The notes beneath the pieces were generated by a model that saw only the letters and a list, made by a program, of their open reading frames with translations, searched no databases and was not told the DNA's origin. A program made the translations under genes and the position numbers. A stretch of 64,000 nt of DNA from Gemmatimonas phototrophica (GTDB taxonomy: Bacteria > Gemmatimonadota > Gemmatimonadetes > Gemmatimonadales > Gemmatimonadaceae): the NCBI RefSeq assembly GCF_000695095.2, contig NZ_CP011454.1, positions 2,170,001 through 2,234,000 on the forward strand, given 5' to 3'. The first letter of the stretch is position 1, and every line of letters begins with the position of its first letter. Positions 28,401 to 36,373 of the stretch are shown piece by piece.

Positions 28401-29882
28401 TCACTGCCGCGCGCGGGCCCGCACGAACTCCACGAAGGTCCCGACGGGTGTCCCCGTGGGCCCCTTCGGAATCCATCCCAGATCACTCTGCGAATAGGCC
28501 GTACCGGCGACATCGAGATGGACGAACGGATACCCGTCCACAAACTCCTGCAGGAAGAGCGCCGCGGTGATGGAGCCGGCCGCACGCCCACCGGTGTTCT
28601 TCATGTCGGCCACATCACTCTTGATCTGCTCCTTGTACTCATCCCACATGGGCATCGGCCAGCCGGCTTCACCGGCCGCGGCCCCGGCGGCGAGCACTTC
28701 GTCGGCGGCAGCCTTGTCGGTACTGAACACCCCCACCGCGTTTGCGCCGAGGCCGATCACAATAGCCCCCGTGAGTGTGGCAGCGTCGATGACGATGGCG
28801 GGGTTGTAGCGCTTGGCGAAAACCAACAGGTCGGCCAGCACCAATCGGCCTTCGGCATCGGTGTTGATGATTTCGATGGTCTTGCCGTTGGAGGCACGTA
28901 CCACATCGCCCGGCTTGACCGCTTCACCCGATGGCATGTTGGTCGTGGACCCGATGATACCGACCACGTTGATCGGCAGCTTCAGACGGCCGATGGTTTC
29001 CATCGCACCCATGACGCCGCCGGCCCCGGACATGTCGAACTTCATCCACTCCATCTCCGGTGCCGGCTTGATGGAGATGCCGCCCGTGTCAAAGCAGAGT
29101 CCCTTGCCAACGAGCACGACCGGCTGCTGGTCGGCAGGTCCGCCCCGGTACTCCAGCGCCACGAGACGCGGCTCTTGTGAGGTCCCCTGCGCGACACACA
29201 GAAATGATCCCATCTGCAGATCGGTCATCTCGCGCCGCCCCAGCACCGTGATGGCCATGCTGTGGCGTAGGGCAATCTCCTGGCCCACTTCGACAAATGT
29301 GTCCGGTGTGCAGTAATTGCCCGGCATCTGTCCGAGCCGCTTGGCAATATTCTGCCCTTCACCAATCGCCACACCAGCCTCGAAGGCGGCTCGCACGTCG
29401 GCGGTATCGGGTGCCAGTATGGTTACCTGTTCGAGTCGCGCCCGACGATCCTTCTCCGGGGGCTGCGTCTGCAAATCAGGATAGCTCCAGCTGCCGGCCA
29501 TAGCGCCGATGGCCAGCCCTTCAATGGCGGCCGCATCGACATCGGGCACGTAGAGATGCATGGCGCCGGTGCCCAGCTTCCCCGCCTGCCGAGCGGCAAT
29601 GGCCGCTGCACGACGCGTCGCGGTGCGAGTCAGAGGGGCGCTGCCACGCCCCACCAGCAATACCCGTTGGGCCCCACCGTCACCACCAACGAGCAAAAGT
29701 GTTTCATCCTTGCCGCCCCGGAAATCCCGGCGCGCCAGCGTGCGCGCCAGGGCCCCCTGCAATGACGCATCCACGTCTACCAAGGCATCGATCAACGTTG
29801 GGTCGGCGGGGAGGATGATCGCCAGCAACGGAGTCTCAATGGCGGCGGGAGCCAAATGAGCAAGCGAGAACGTGAGCGGCAT
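28401..29882 (-). CDS. pepA: Leucyl aminopeptidase (M17 family)
   Basis: Cytosolic zinc/manganese aminopeptidase. The 493-residue product has the N-terminal macro-like domain (1-170). The M17 catalytic domain has VVLVGKGLCFDTGGISIKP (metal and catalytic lysine), WMKFDMSGAGGVMGA, the signature NTDAEGRLVLAD and VIDAATLTGA. The bicarbonate-site arginine lies in NTGGRAAGSITAA. Followed immediately by the TonB-plug gene, which may be co-translated; no functional link is known. Confidence 0.95.
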   Translation of the reverse strand: MPLTFSLAHLAPAAIETPLLAIILPADPTLIDALVDVDASLQGALARTLARRDFRGGKDETLLLVGGDGGAQRVLLVGRGSAPLTRTATRRAAAIAARQAGKLGTGAMHLYVPDVDAAAIEGLAIGAMAGSWSYPDLQTQPPEKDRRARLEQVTILAPDTADVRAAFEAGVAIGEGQNIAKRLGQMPGNYCTPDTFVEVGQEIALRHSMAITVLGRREMTDLQMGSFLCVAQGTSQEPRLVALEYRGGPADQQPVVLVGKGLCFDTGGISIKPAPEMEWMKFDMSGAGGVMGAMETIGRLKLPINVVGIIGSTTNMPSGEAVKPGDVVRASNGKTIEIINTDAEGRLVLADLLVFAKRYNPAIVIDAATLTGAIVIGLGANAVGVFSTDKAAADEVLAAGAAAGEAGWPMPMWDEYKEQIKSDVADMKNTGGRAAGSITAALFLQEFVDGYPFVHLDVAGTAYSQSDLGWIPKGPTGTPVGTFVEFVRARARQ

Positions 29883-30036
29883 GAGTCTGGTGCGAAGGGA
29901 CAGTCACCGACCGGATTCGGTCAGGGATCAGGGCTCGGGGAAGCTAGGCGGCATCGCGTGCGAGCGGCAAGCGCGTGATCACCTCCATGGCCACCCGACG
30001 GGAGACGGAGACCGCGAGCAATGTACCCGGAACGAC

Positions 30037-30066
30037 GAAGCCCGATCCCAGACGGGATCGGGCTTC
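30037..30066. terminator. Perfect 13-base-pair palindrome after tRNA-Asn
   Basis: GAAGCCCGATCCC (30037-30049) and GGGATCGGGCTTC (30054-30066) pair perfectly around AGAC. It lies 6 bases beyond the 3' end of tRNA-Asn on the minus strand. There is no long T run on either side. It is most likely the tRNA transcript terminator or processing hairpin, and works in both directions. Confidence 0.6.
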
Positions 30067-30072
30067 ATGCAA

Positions 30073-30144
<72 letters not shown>

Positions 30145-30280
30145 TCAATGCTGCTCAGCCCGGCGCATTTCCCGGCGCTGCCCCACTGAGTTCCGTCTGC
30201 ACCACCCCTACGCGCAACGCACACCACCCGTTGACCCGCACCTTGTGCGCACCCCCCAACTGTTTCGTAAGAGGCGAGCA

Positions 30281-30364
30281 TGCCCAGAGTGGGGGTCGAA
30301 CCCACATGACCTTGCGGTCGACGGATTTTGAGTCCGTTGCGTCTGCCGATTCCGCCATCTGGGC
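30281..30364 (-). tRNA. tRNA-Leu (CAA)
   Basis: On the minus strand GCCCAGA and TCTGGGC form a perfect 7-base-pair acceptor stem with A as discriminator. The anticodon loop ACTCAAAA contains CAA. A long variable arm (about 12 bases, CGACCGCAAGGTCA) marks a class II tRNA, and GGGTTCGACCCC forms the T arm. CCA is not encoded. Confidence 0.95.
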
Positions 30365-30365
30365 G

Positions 30366-30392
30366 CACAAACGGGCGCCAAGAAGACGCCCG
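30366..30392 (-). terminator. Hairpin between the Spy-like gene and tRNA-Leu
   Basis: On the minus strand CGGGCG pairs with CGCCCG (loop TCTTCTTGG), followed by TTTGTG. It ends 2 bases before the tRNA-Leu 5' end, so it may terminate the sigma-factor operon or form part of the tRNA leader. Confidence 0.4.
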
Positions 30393-30470
30393 CCAGTGAA
30401 CTCCAAGTGTACATCGATGCGCGTGCTCCCGCTACCACCGGGGCGGGACTTCCTGCGGCATCTTGCGTGA

Positions 30471-31064
30471 TCAGGGAATGCCGGCTGGCGGGCGCCGTCG
30501 ATACGGCGTACCCGTCCCAGCGGTGGGATTCCCCGAGCTATCCGCCCCCAACCGCCGCCGCTGAAGCTCCTGCATGCCACGGCGCAGCTCGTCTTGCAGG
30601 GCGAAATACCGCGCACGCTGCACCGGCGTGAGGAAGCGGGACAACTCCCGCTGCTCCTGTTCCAGCAACTCAAGACGCCGCCGCTCAAGCCGGGGCATTT
30701 GCTCCAGCAACTCCACGACCCGCGCTTCATTCGCGCTATCCCCAGCCTGCAACTCTTCACGCATCGCCTGGCGGGCTTGCATTTCATCGCGCCGCAGCAC
30801 GCGACGTGCCCCTTCGGCCCTCGATGCGACTTCGCGCAGCTTTACCGCCTGCTCATCGGTCAGTTGCAGGCGCTGACGGACCATATTCTCCACCCGCTGC
30901 TGAAAGCGCTTTTCGAGCTCCTGGCGGCGCGGATCATCGGCGCGCCTGCCACGAATCTCGCGTGTAGGCGGCTGCCCCGCCGGTGGCCCACTCTGGGCCA
31001 TCATGAGCGCTGGGCCCAGGGACATCACCGCCACGCCAAGCCAAACTGCGCGACGCAGGGTCAT
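30471..31064 (-). CDS. Spy/CpxP-like periplasmic protein
   Basis: Exported helical protein, probably a periplasmic chaperone or metal/stress sensor of the Spy/CpxP/heavy-metal-resistance type. The 197-residue product has a signal peptide (about 1-24). Charged amphipathic helices follow, with QRLQLTDEQAVKLREVASRAE and RFLTPVQRARYFALQDELRR, the two spaced LT-type repeats of the family. The C-terminus is arginine- and proline-rich. Its ATG overlaps the anti-sigma stop (ATGA), making it the third gene of an ECF sigma operon and a likely target or modulator of that system. Confidence 0.7.
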   Translation of the reverse strand: MTLRRAVWLGVAVMSLGPALMMAQSGPPAGQPPTREIRGRRADDPRRQELEKRFQQRVENMVRQRLQLTDEQAVKLREVASRAEGARRVLRRDEMQARQAMREELQAGDSANEARVVELLEQMPRLERRRLELLEQEQRELSRFLTPVQRARYFALQDELRRGMQELQRRRLGADSSGNPTAGTGTPYRRRPPAGIP

Positions 31065-31756
31065 GGTGCGGTCCCCCCACTGGTCGGGGTCATCGGGACG
31101 CCGGGTAGCGGTTCCGTGTTTGTTGCTCCATCCCACCGGTCCAAACGGTCCAGCATGCGCTGCAACTCCGCCTCGGTGTAATCGCCCAGATCACCGTACG
31201 AAACCGACACATCCGGTGCCTCTGGCCGTACCGAAGCAGCAACGGCAACGGTCTCTGGGTGTGCCTTGCCCGCGAGCTGCGCGGCAACCACTGACGCGCT
31301 CTCCCCCACCTGCAGGGTACTGGCCGCCGGCGACTGCACCGTCGTGACTCCGCGCCGTGCCACCAGAATTGATGTCCCGCCGGCAATGACCACGCCGAGC
31401 GTCGCCGCCAGGCGCCACACCGACATGCCAAAGACCTGCCCGCGTCCTTTTCGCGAATGCATCGACGGCGGTGACAACGGCCGCTGACTGGTCGCTGCGG
31501 ACAAGGATCCGGCCTCGCGCACCAGTCGCGGGCCACTGGCGGGGGCCAGCGGCAACGCCGCCACAATTCGTGCGACATCGGGAACGGCCACTCGGGGCCG
31601 CGACGCCCGCACCAGGCGGAGCACGGCAAGGTCATCCGCACACCATTGGCACACGGCCACGTGTGACGCAATCCGTGCCGCACCGACGTCGTCGAGCGAT
31701 TCAGCCACGTAGTCCGGCAACAGATCCTGCAGCTCGGGGCTGCGGCACTCAGTCAT
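31061..31756 (-). CDS. Anti-sigma factor with zinc-finger domain
   Basis: Membrane-bound inhibitor of the adjacent ECF sigma factor. The 231-residue product has an N-terminal anti-sigma zinc motif (His32, Cys36, Cys39 in HVAVCQWC). A proline/serine-rich linker follows, then one membrane helix (about 112-132, LAATLGVVIAGGTSILVA) and a periplasmic region of about 95 residues with DLGDYTEAELQRMLDRLDRWDG near the end. It overlaps the sigma gene by 8 bases and the Spy-like gene by 4. Confidence 0.82.
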   Translation of the reverse strand: MTECRSPELQDLLPDYVAESLDDVGAARIASHVAVCQWCADDLAVLRLVRASRPRVAVPDVARIVAALPLAPASGPRLVREAGSLSAATSQRPLSPPSMHSRKGRGQVFGMSVWRLAATLGVVIAGGTSILVARRGVTTVQSPAASTLQVGESASVVAAQLAGKAHPETVAVAASVRPEAPDVSVSYGDLGDYTEAELQRMLDRLDRWDGATNTEPLPGVPMTPTSGGTAP

Positions 31757-32303
31757 GAAGAAACTCCTTCACCGCGCGCATGGCGTTGTGATAATGCACC
31801 CGTGCCGCTCCCTCGGTAGATCCGAGGATCTCGGCAATGTCCTTGTAGCTCCGTCCTTCCTGCACCCGCAGCGTGAACACGTCACGCTGCATGCGCGTCA
31901 ACTGCGCCATCGCACCAGCTACGCGCTGCGCCGCTTCGTCAGCCATCAGTGCGTCGAGCGCGTCAAACCCGCTGGCCGCGTGCGTGTCATCGATCTCCAC
32001 GTCGTGACCGCGTCGCGCTTGCGCGCGCCGCCGATCAATAACCAGGCGCCGTTCAATCGTGAACAACCAGGTGCGAAGTGAGCTATCGGCACGAAACGTG
32101 TCCATCGCGGAAAAGGCCCGGATGAAGGTGTCCTGTACCAGTTCATCCACGTCATCACTGACTCCCAACCGACCGGCGAAACGCGCCAGCGCCTCAGCAT
32201 GCCGCTCGACAAGTGCCGTTGCAGCCCGCTGGTCGCCCGCCTTCCACTGTTCGATGAGTGCGCCATCAACCGTGGCGTCCTCCTGCTGGGTGGCATCGAT
32301 CAT
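31749..32303 (-). CDS. ECF-subfamily RNA polymerase sigma factor
   Basis: Alternative sigma factor with only regions 2 and 4. The 184-residue product has region 2 (about 20-90: DVDELVQDTFIRAFSAMDTFR, LRTWLFTIERRLVIDRRR). Region 4 follows (about 130-180: LTRMQRDVFTLRVQEGRSYKDIAEILGSTEGAARVHYHNAMRAVKEFL). First gene of sigma/anti-sigma/Spy-like, so envelope stress is a plausible signal. I see no clear autoregulatory promoter in the 110-base region shared with the divergent GDPD gene. Confidence 0.92.
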   Translation of the reverse strand: MIDATQQEDATVDGALIEQWKAGDQRAATALVERHAEALARFAGRLGVSDDVDELVQDTFIRAFSAMDTFRADSSLRTWLFTIERRLVIDRRRAQARRGHDVEIDDTHAASGFDALDALMADEAAQRVAGAMAQLTRMQRDVFTLRVQEGRSYKDIAEILGSTEGAARVHYHNAMRAVKEFLHD

Positions 32304-32412
32304 ACGTTCGGAATATTGGACGAGTGGTGTCCCAATGTGTTAAGGCGGTCGAAAAATCAGGCCGGGGGGGGGCCGATTGACCGGCAGTGATTTGCGGGGC
32401 AGCTTGACGATC

Positions 32413-33159
32413 ATGCCTCCTTCCCCCCGCCCAATGTCCATTCGCGCACCCGCCATCATCGCCCACCGGGGAGCCTCCCGGGACTTCCGGGAGAACACCA
32501 TGCGTGCCTTTCAGAGGGCATTGGAGCTTGAGGTGGATGGCATAGAGTTGGACGTTCACGCCACCCGCGACGGGGTACTGGTGGTCCACCATGATGCCTC
32601 GCTGCCAATGCACCACGGGGAGGCGGTGGAACGTGTGCCGCTCGTTCGTTTGTCCGCCGCCGAACTGGCCGAGTTCCGACTGCCGAGTGGCGACCCCATC
32701 CCGACACTGGACGAGATCTTCCGGGCTGTTGGCGACCGGGCAACCGTCTATGTCGAGGTCAAGGCTCCGAATGTGGAACCCATGGTGGCGGCACTGCTCG
32801 ACCAGCATCCGGAGGTCCGCAGTGCGGTACACGCCTTTGACCACCGCATTCCGGTCGGTGTTCGTGCCATTCGTCCAGTGACCATGATTGGGCTGTTGAG
32901 TGCGTCATACCCCCTTAACGTTCAGGGGGTTATATCGGGGTCGGGCGCCACAATGTTCTGGCAACACGCCGACCTGATCGACGAACGGCTGGTGCAGGCG
33001 GTACATGAGGCCGGCTTGCAGATCGTCGCTTGGACGGTTAACAGTGCGCGCCACGCGCGCCAGCTGGCGGCGTGGGGCGTGGATGCCCTGTGTACGGATG
33101 TGCCGGACGAAATCAGGACGGCGCTTGCGACGGGTCCGTCGGGGGCGGAGGCGGCGTAG
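32413..33159 (+). CDS. Glycerophosphodiester phosphodiesterase family protein
   Basis: Hydrolyses glycerophosphodiesters from phospholipid turnover to glycerol 3-phosphate and an alcohol. The 248-residue product has the GDPD signature AHRGASRDFRENTMRAF (metal and catalytic histidine), DGIELDVHATRDGVLVVHHD and VYVEVKAP. LVQAVHEAGLQIVAWTVNS and GVDALCTDVPD close the TIM barrel. No signal peptide, so it is probably cytosolic like UgpQ. Its last 47 bases overlap the convergent gene at 33113. The start could also be the ATG at 32434. Confidence 0.9.
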   Translation: MPPSPRPMSIRAPAIIAHRGASRDFRENTMRAFQRALELEVDGIELDVHATRDGVLVVHHDASLPMHHGEAVERVPLVRLSAAELAEFRLPSGDPIPTLDEIFRAVGDRATVYVEVKAPNVEPMVAALLDQHPEVRSAVHAFDHRIPVGVRAIRPVTMIGLLSASYPLNVQGVISGSGATMFWQHADLIDERLVQAVHEAGLQIVAWTVNSARHARQLAAWGVDALCTDVPDEIRTALATGPSGAEAA

Positions 33160-33472
33160 CGGTATCTGGCGCTCCCGCTGGTGGCTCCGTCATTCCGGCG
33201 GCTGCCCTGGCAGCGGCCAGCTCCGTTTCCAGCCGCCGCGCATCGGTATCCCGGCTACGGAGCGCGTCGGTGAGACGCTGGCGGGCATCGGCATCGAGCT
33301 CTCCTCCCGCCTCTGCGGCGCGAAATATCGCGTATCCCAACGCCTCGGCGGCCTTGTCGGCCTGCTCCCGAGCGCGATAGGCATCGAGGCGCAGCTTGCC
33401 CTCGTCGAAGACGTCCTGCGCGGCCTTCCCAGCCTTATCGATGCCCTGTCGGACCTTGTCCCAGATTGCCAT
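33113..33472 (-). CDS. Hypothetical charged helical protein
   Basis: I do not recognise this family. The 119-residue product is soluble, with no signal peptide or membrane segment. Residues 1-90 are predicted amphipathic helix with many charged and alanine residues (KVRQGIDKAGKAAQDVF, RLETELAAARAAAG), suggesting a coiled coil. The tail is proline- and threonine-rich. The ATG at 33472 has a good GAGGA ribosome-binding site 6 bases upstream, which supports a real gene. Its 3' end overlaps the convergent GDPD gene by 47 bases. Confidence 0.65.
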   Translation of the reverse strand: MAIWDKVRQGIDKAGKAAQDVFDEGKLRLDAYRAREQADKAAEALGYAIFRAAEAGGELDADARQRLTDALRSRDTDARRLETELAAARAAAGMTEPPAGAPDTATPPPPPTDPSQAPS

Positions 33473-33555
33473 GATTTCCTCGTGGGTGATGGATCTAGAG
33501 GCACTACGGGGGCACACCCCGTCAGGTTACGAGCCCGGGACGGTGGGAACAAGAC

Positions 33556-33591
33556 AAAGGGGCAGGACACCGACCGGTGCCCTGCCCCTTT
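33556..33591 (-). terminator. Strong terminator after rpmA
   Basis: On the minus strand AAAGGGGCAGGGCACC pairs with GGTGTCCTGCCCCTTT along 16 base pairs (one G-T), with TTGTCTTGTTCC close behind. It lies just after the rpmA stop and should end the rplU-rpmA transcript. Confidence 0.75.
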
Positions 33592-33606
33592 GGTGGTACG
33601 AAGCGC

Positions 33607-33900
33607 TTACGCCTCGACCAGCTCCTCGGACGTCTCTTCGACGTACTCGACGGGGACGACGTTGACCTTGTACGCCTTCTTGTTCTTGTGGGCGAACTGC
33701 ACCACGCCATCAACCAGCGAGTAGATGGTGTAGTCGGTGCCCATACCTACGTTGGCACCCGGGTGCCACTTGGTGCCGCACTGACGCAGGATGATGTTGC
33801 CAGCCGTGACGAACTCGCCGCCGTACTTCTTGATGCCGCGGTACTTCGGGTTCGAATCGCGGCCGTTGCGTGAGGAGCCGACGCCCTTCTTATGTGCCAT
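33607..33900 (-). CDS. rpmA: 50S ribosomal protein L27
   Basis: Large-subunit ribosomal protein whose N-terminus reaches the peptidyl transferase centre. The 97-residue product begins [20 protein letters not shown] and contains [25 protein letters not shown]. It starts directly with the mature-like AHKKG, with no cleavable N-extension. A cysteine replaces the more common arginine in RQCGT. The acidic tail ([10 protein letters not shown]) is longer than usual. Follows rplU. Confidence 0.95.
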   Translation of the reverse strand: MAHKKGVGSSRNGRDSNPKYRGIKKYGGEFVTAGNIILRQCGTKWHPGANVGMGTDYTIYSLVDGVVQFAHKNKKAYKVNVVPVEYVEETSEELVEA

Positions 33901-33921
33901 GACGAATACTCCAGTGAGGAA

Positions 33922-33942
33922 GCGCGCGGGCTACCCGCGCGC
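33922..33942. repeat. Intercistronic hairpin between rplU and rpmA
   Basis: GCGCGCGGG and CCCGCGCGC form a perfect 9-base-pair stem with a CTA loop. It sits between the two ribosomal protein genes, before the GGAG ribosome-binding site of rpmA. It lacks a T run, so a role in RNA stability or processing is more likely than termination. Confidence 0.45.
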
Positions 33943-33951
33943 CGCCGGCGC

Positions 33952-34269
33952 TCAGCCGAGGGTGATGTCCTTGATACGAACTTCCGTGAACTTCTGACGG
34001 TGGCCCTGCTTGCGCGCGTAATTCTTGCGGCGCTTGAACTTGAAGACGATGATTTTGTCTTCGAGGCCGTGCTTCACGATCTCGGCCGTCACCTTCGCGC
34101 CGGCGAGCGTGGGCACGCCCAGGCGGACCTGCGTGCCGTCGGAGCCGATGAGGACGTCGTTGAATTCGACGGCCGTGCCGGCATCACCCAGCAACGAAGG
34201 GATCCGAAGGGTCTTGCCCGGCTCAGCACGGAACTGCTTGCCGCCGGTGCGGATGATCGCGTAGCTCAT
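33952..34269 (-). CDS. rplU: 50S ribosomal protein L21
   Basis: Large-subunit protein binding 23S rRNA near L20. The 105-residue product, starting [18 protein letters not shown], contains [26 protein letters not shown], the L21 signature, near the C-terminus. The ATG at 34269 is preceded by CTGGAAGAACC with a GGAAG ribosome-binding site. First gene of rplU-rpmA, with a promoter directly upstream. Confidence 0.96.
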   Translation of the reverse strand: MSYAIIRTGGKQFRAEPGKTLRIPSLLGDAGTAVEFNDVLIGSDGTQVRLGVPTLAGAKVTAEIVKHGLEDKIIVFKFKRRKNYARKQGHRQKFTEVRIKDITLG

Positions 34270-34308
34270 GGTTCTTTCCAGTGATGTGCGTTCCAAACGT
34301 AGCCTAGA

Positions 34309-34337
34309 AGCTTATCAGACCACGGGTTAGCTGTCAA
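34309..34337 (-). promoter_or_regulatory. Sigma-70 promoter for rplU-rpmA
   Basis: On the minus strand a perfect TTGACA (34332-34337) is followed after 17 bases by TAAGCT (34309-34314). The -10 box is weak (three of six). It lies about 40 bases upstream of the rplU start. A short leader of about 35 bases would result. Confidence 0.55.
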
Positions 34338-34357
34338 CTACCAGCCAGCCCATTTGC

Positions 34358-35932
34358 TCAGGCAAGTGCGTACTGCTGGGTTACGTCGCGCTGAGCGCCA
34401 CGAACCACCAACTTGATCTCGTCGGGCTTGAGCAGAGGGTCGTCCCGCAGCTCCAGGGGGAAACCGGCCAATTTTTCCAGCCGTTTCACGAAATCGTGCT
34501 CCTGTTCCAGAACATGGAGTGCCACCTCGGGGTGGAGCCGAAGCACCACCGATTCCTTACGGCCCTCGGCGGCCATGCGACGCACGGCCCGCTCGGTACG
34601 CCGGACAATGGTTTCCGGGGTAAAGATCCGCCCGCTCCCGGAGCAGGTCGGACAGGCTTCCGTCATACTCTGGTAATGGCTCTGGCGCACCCGCTGGCGG
34701 GTCATCTCCACCAACCCCAGATCGGACACGGCAAACGCCTTGGTGCGCGCTCGATCGCGCCCGAGGTGTGTGCGGAGCTCGTGGAGTACCTTGTCGCGGT
34801 TGCCCTGCGTCTCCATGTCAATGAAGTCGCAGACGATAATGCCGCCCACGTCCCGCAACCGGAGCTGTCGCGCGATTTCCCGCGCCGCTTCGGTATTGGT
34901 TTTGAAGATCGTTTTCTCAGGGTCGCGCTTGCCGGTGTACCGCCCGGAATTCACGTCGATGGACACCAGCGCTTCGGTCTGCTCAATGATGATGTATCCA
35001 CCGCTGGGCAGATCACACCGTCGCTTGAAGAGATCGCGGATTTCCGTTTCGATCTCTTCCTTGTCGAAGAGCGGGACCGTCTCTTCGTAGAGCTTGACGC
35101 GCTCCACGAGTTCCGGCGCAATGCCCTGCAGGTATTCGGTGATCTCGTTGTAGACCTGCTTGGAGTCTACTGAGACCCGCTCCACCTTCGCGCTGAACAA
35201 GTCGCGCACCAGCCCGCGCGTGACATTGGTTTCGCGATGCACCAAGGCCGGCGCCCGCAGAAACTGCGTTTTGCGCTTGATCCGCTTCCAGTTGTTCATG
35301 AGCGTGTTCAATTCACGCTCGAACGTTTCCTTGGTGGCGTCTTCGGAGACGGTGCGGACGATTACGCCGCCGGAATTGTCAGGGAGCATTTCCCCGACCA
35401 TGGCGCGCAGCCGCTGCCGTTCGGCGCGCTCATCGATTTTCCGGCTAATACCGACCTTGGACGCAAACGGCATGTACACCAGGAAACGCCCGGCCAGGGA
35501 CACCTGCGCCGTGACACGCGGCCCCTTGGTGGAAATGGGTTCCTTGGTGATCTGGACCAGGATGTCCTGCCCGCGCTTGAGCAGATCCTGAATGGGACGG
35601 ACTTCACGGCGACCGCGACGGCCACCGCCGCCGGCACTACCGCCGCCCTGCTCGTCTCCACCCTCGTCCTCATCCTCGTCATCATCGTCGGCCACCTGCG
35701 CGTCCTCCACCACCACATCGGCGGCGTGGAGAAACGCGGACTTTTCGGTGCCGATGTTCACGAAGGCGGCCTGAATGCCTGGGAGCACTGCCTCGACCTT
35801 GCCGAGATAGACGTCGCCAACCATGCGACGTGCATCCGGCCGATCGACCAGCAACTCCACCAGCTGACCATCCTCCATGATGGCGACGCGCGTTTCACGC
35901 GGCGTCGCATTCACCAGGAGCTCTCGCTTCAT
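34358..35932 (-). CDS. rng: Ribonuclease G/E family protein
   Basis: Endoribonuclease for rRNA and tRNA processing and mRNA decay. The 524-residue product has MKRELLVNATPRETRVAIMEDG and an S1 domain (about 38-150), then the catalytic core. The metal-binding aspartates lie in SIDVNSGRYTG and VCDFIDMETQGNR; the zinc-link is CPTCSGSGR. The S1 domain is interrupted at about 77-110 by an acidic run, a glycine stretch and an RRGRR patch. It ends without the long RNase E scaffold, so RNase G fits best. The ATG at 35932 is the natural start; the frame is open upstream without similarity. Confidence 0.93.
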   Translation of the reverse strand: MKRELLVNATPRETRVAIMEDGQLVELLVDRPDARRMVGDVYLGKVEAVLPGIQAAFVNIGTEKSAFLHAADVVVEDAQVADDDDEDEDEGGDEQGGGSAGGGGRRGRREVRPIQDLLKRGQDILVQITKEPISTKGPRVTAQVSLAGRFLVYMPFASKVGISRKIDERAERQRLRAMVGEMLPDNSGGVIVRTVSEDATKETFERELNTLMNNWKRIKRKTQFLRAPALVHRETNVTRGLVRDLFSAKVERVSVDSKQVYNEITEYLQGIAPELVERVKLYEETVPLFDKEEIETEIRDLFKRRCDLPSGGYIIIEQTEALVSIDVNSGRYTGKRDPEKTIFKTNTEAAREIARQLRLRDVGGIIVCDFIDMETQGNRDKVLHELRTHLGRDRARTKAFAVSDLGLVEMTRQRVRQSHYQSMTEACPTCSGSGRIFTPETIVRRTERAVRRMAAEGRKESVVLRLHPEVALHVLEQEHDFVKRLEKLAGFPLELRDDPLLKPDEIKLVVRGAQRDVTQQYALA

Positions 35933-36373
35933 TAGGACGTGCCGAACACCCAGGGCGGCGGCGACTCCGCTTGACCGAGGGGGACGACGAACACGGTGGA
36001 CCAACGGAGTGACCGCGCGCGCCAATGGCAGAAGCCCGGCGGCTGCGCACGACCGAACGTCACAAGGCGCCCCCAACCGGCATAACGAGATCGGATCGAA
36101 CGAGCCACGGCCCGGGTCGCGGACCATCCCGCGCTGGCAGCGGCGGGAGGCGCAGGCCTCGGGAAGTACGTGGTCGCCCGCGATCGACGCGCAGAAGGCG
36201 TGTCATGCGGAGGGACGAGTGGGCGGGTCGGTCGGTGGCTCGCTGGCTCCGGCCGGCCCGATCCACAAACGCAAACGGCCCGCGAGTCGCACGGGCCGCC
36301 GGCGCCTGAAGCGACGGCTGTGGGTGAACGCCGTAAACTACTGCGGGGTGAGGGTTTCCCGCAACGTCGGCGG
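35933..36373. other. Intergenic region upstream of rng, no gene seen
   Basis: 441 bases between the rng start and the acyl-CoA dehydrogenase stop. The right part holds the dehydrogenase terminator (36264-36298). The rest is GC-rich, with no convincing ribosome-binding site, protein similarity or RNA gene, and presumably contains the rng promoter, which I cannot place. Open frames here continue from neighbouring genes and are not believable. Confidence 0.6.
36264..36298 (-). terminator. Terminator after the acyl-CoA dehydrogenase gene
   Basis: On the minus strand CGGCCCG pairs with CGGGCCG (loop TGCGACTCG), followed directly by TTTGCGTTTGT. It lies about 75 bases after the stop codon. Confidence 0.7.

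Noticed and set aside
35933-36127. N-terminal extension of RNase G/E by 65 codons
   Set aside because: The extension is arginine/proline-rich with no similarity, while the family begins at MKRELLVNATP.
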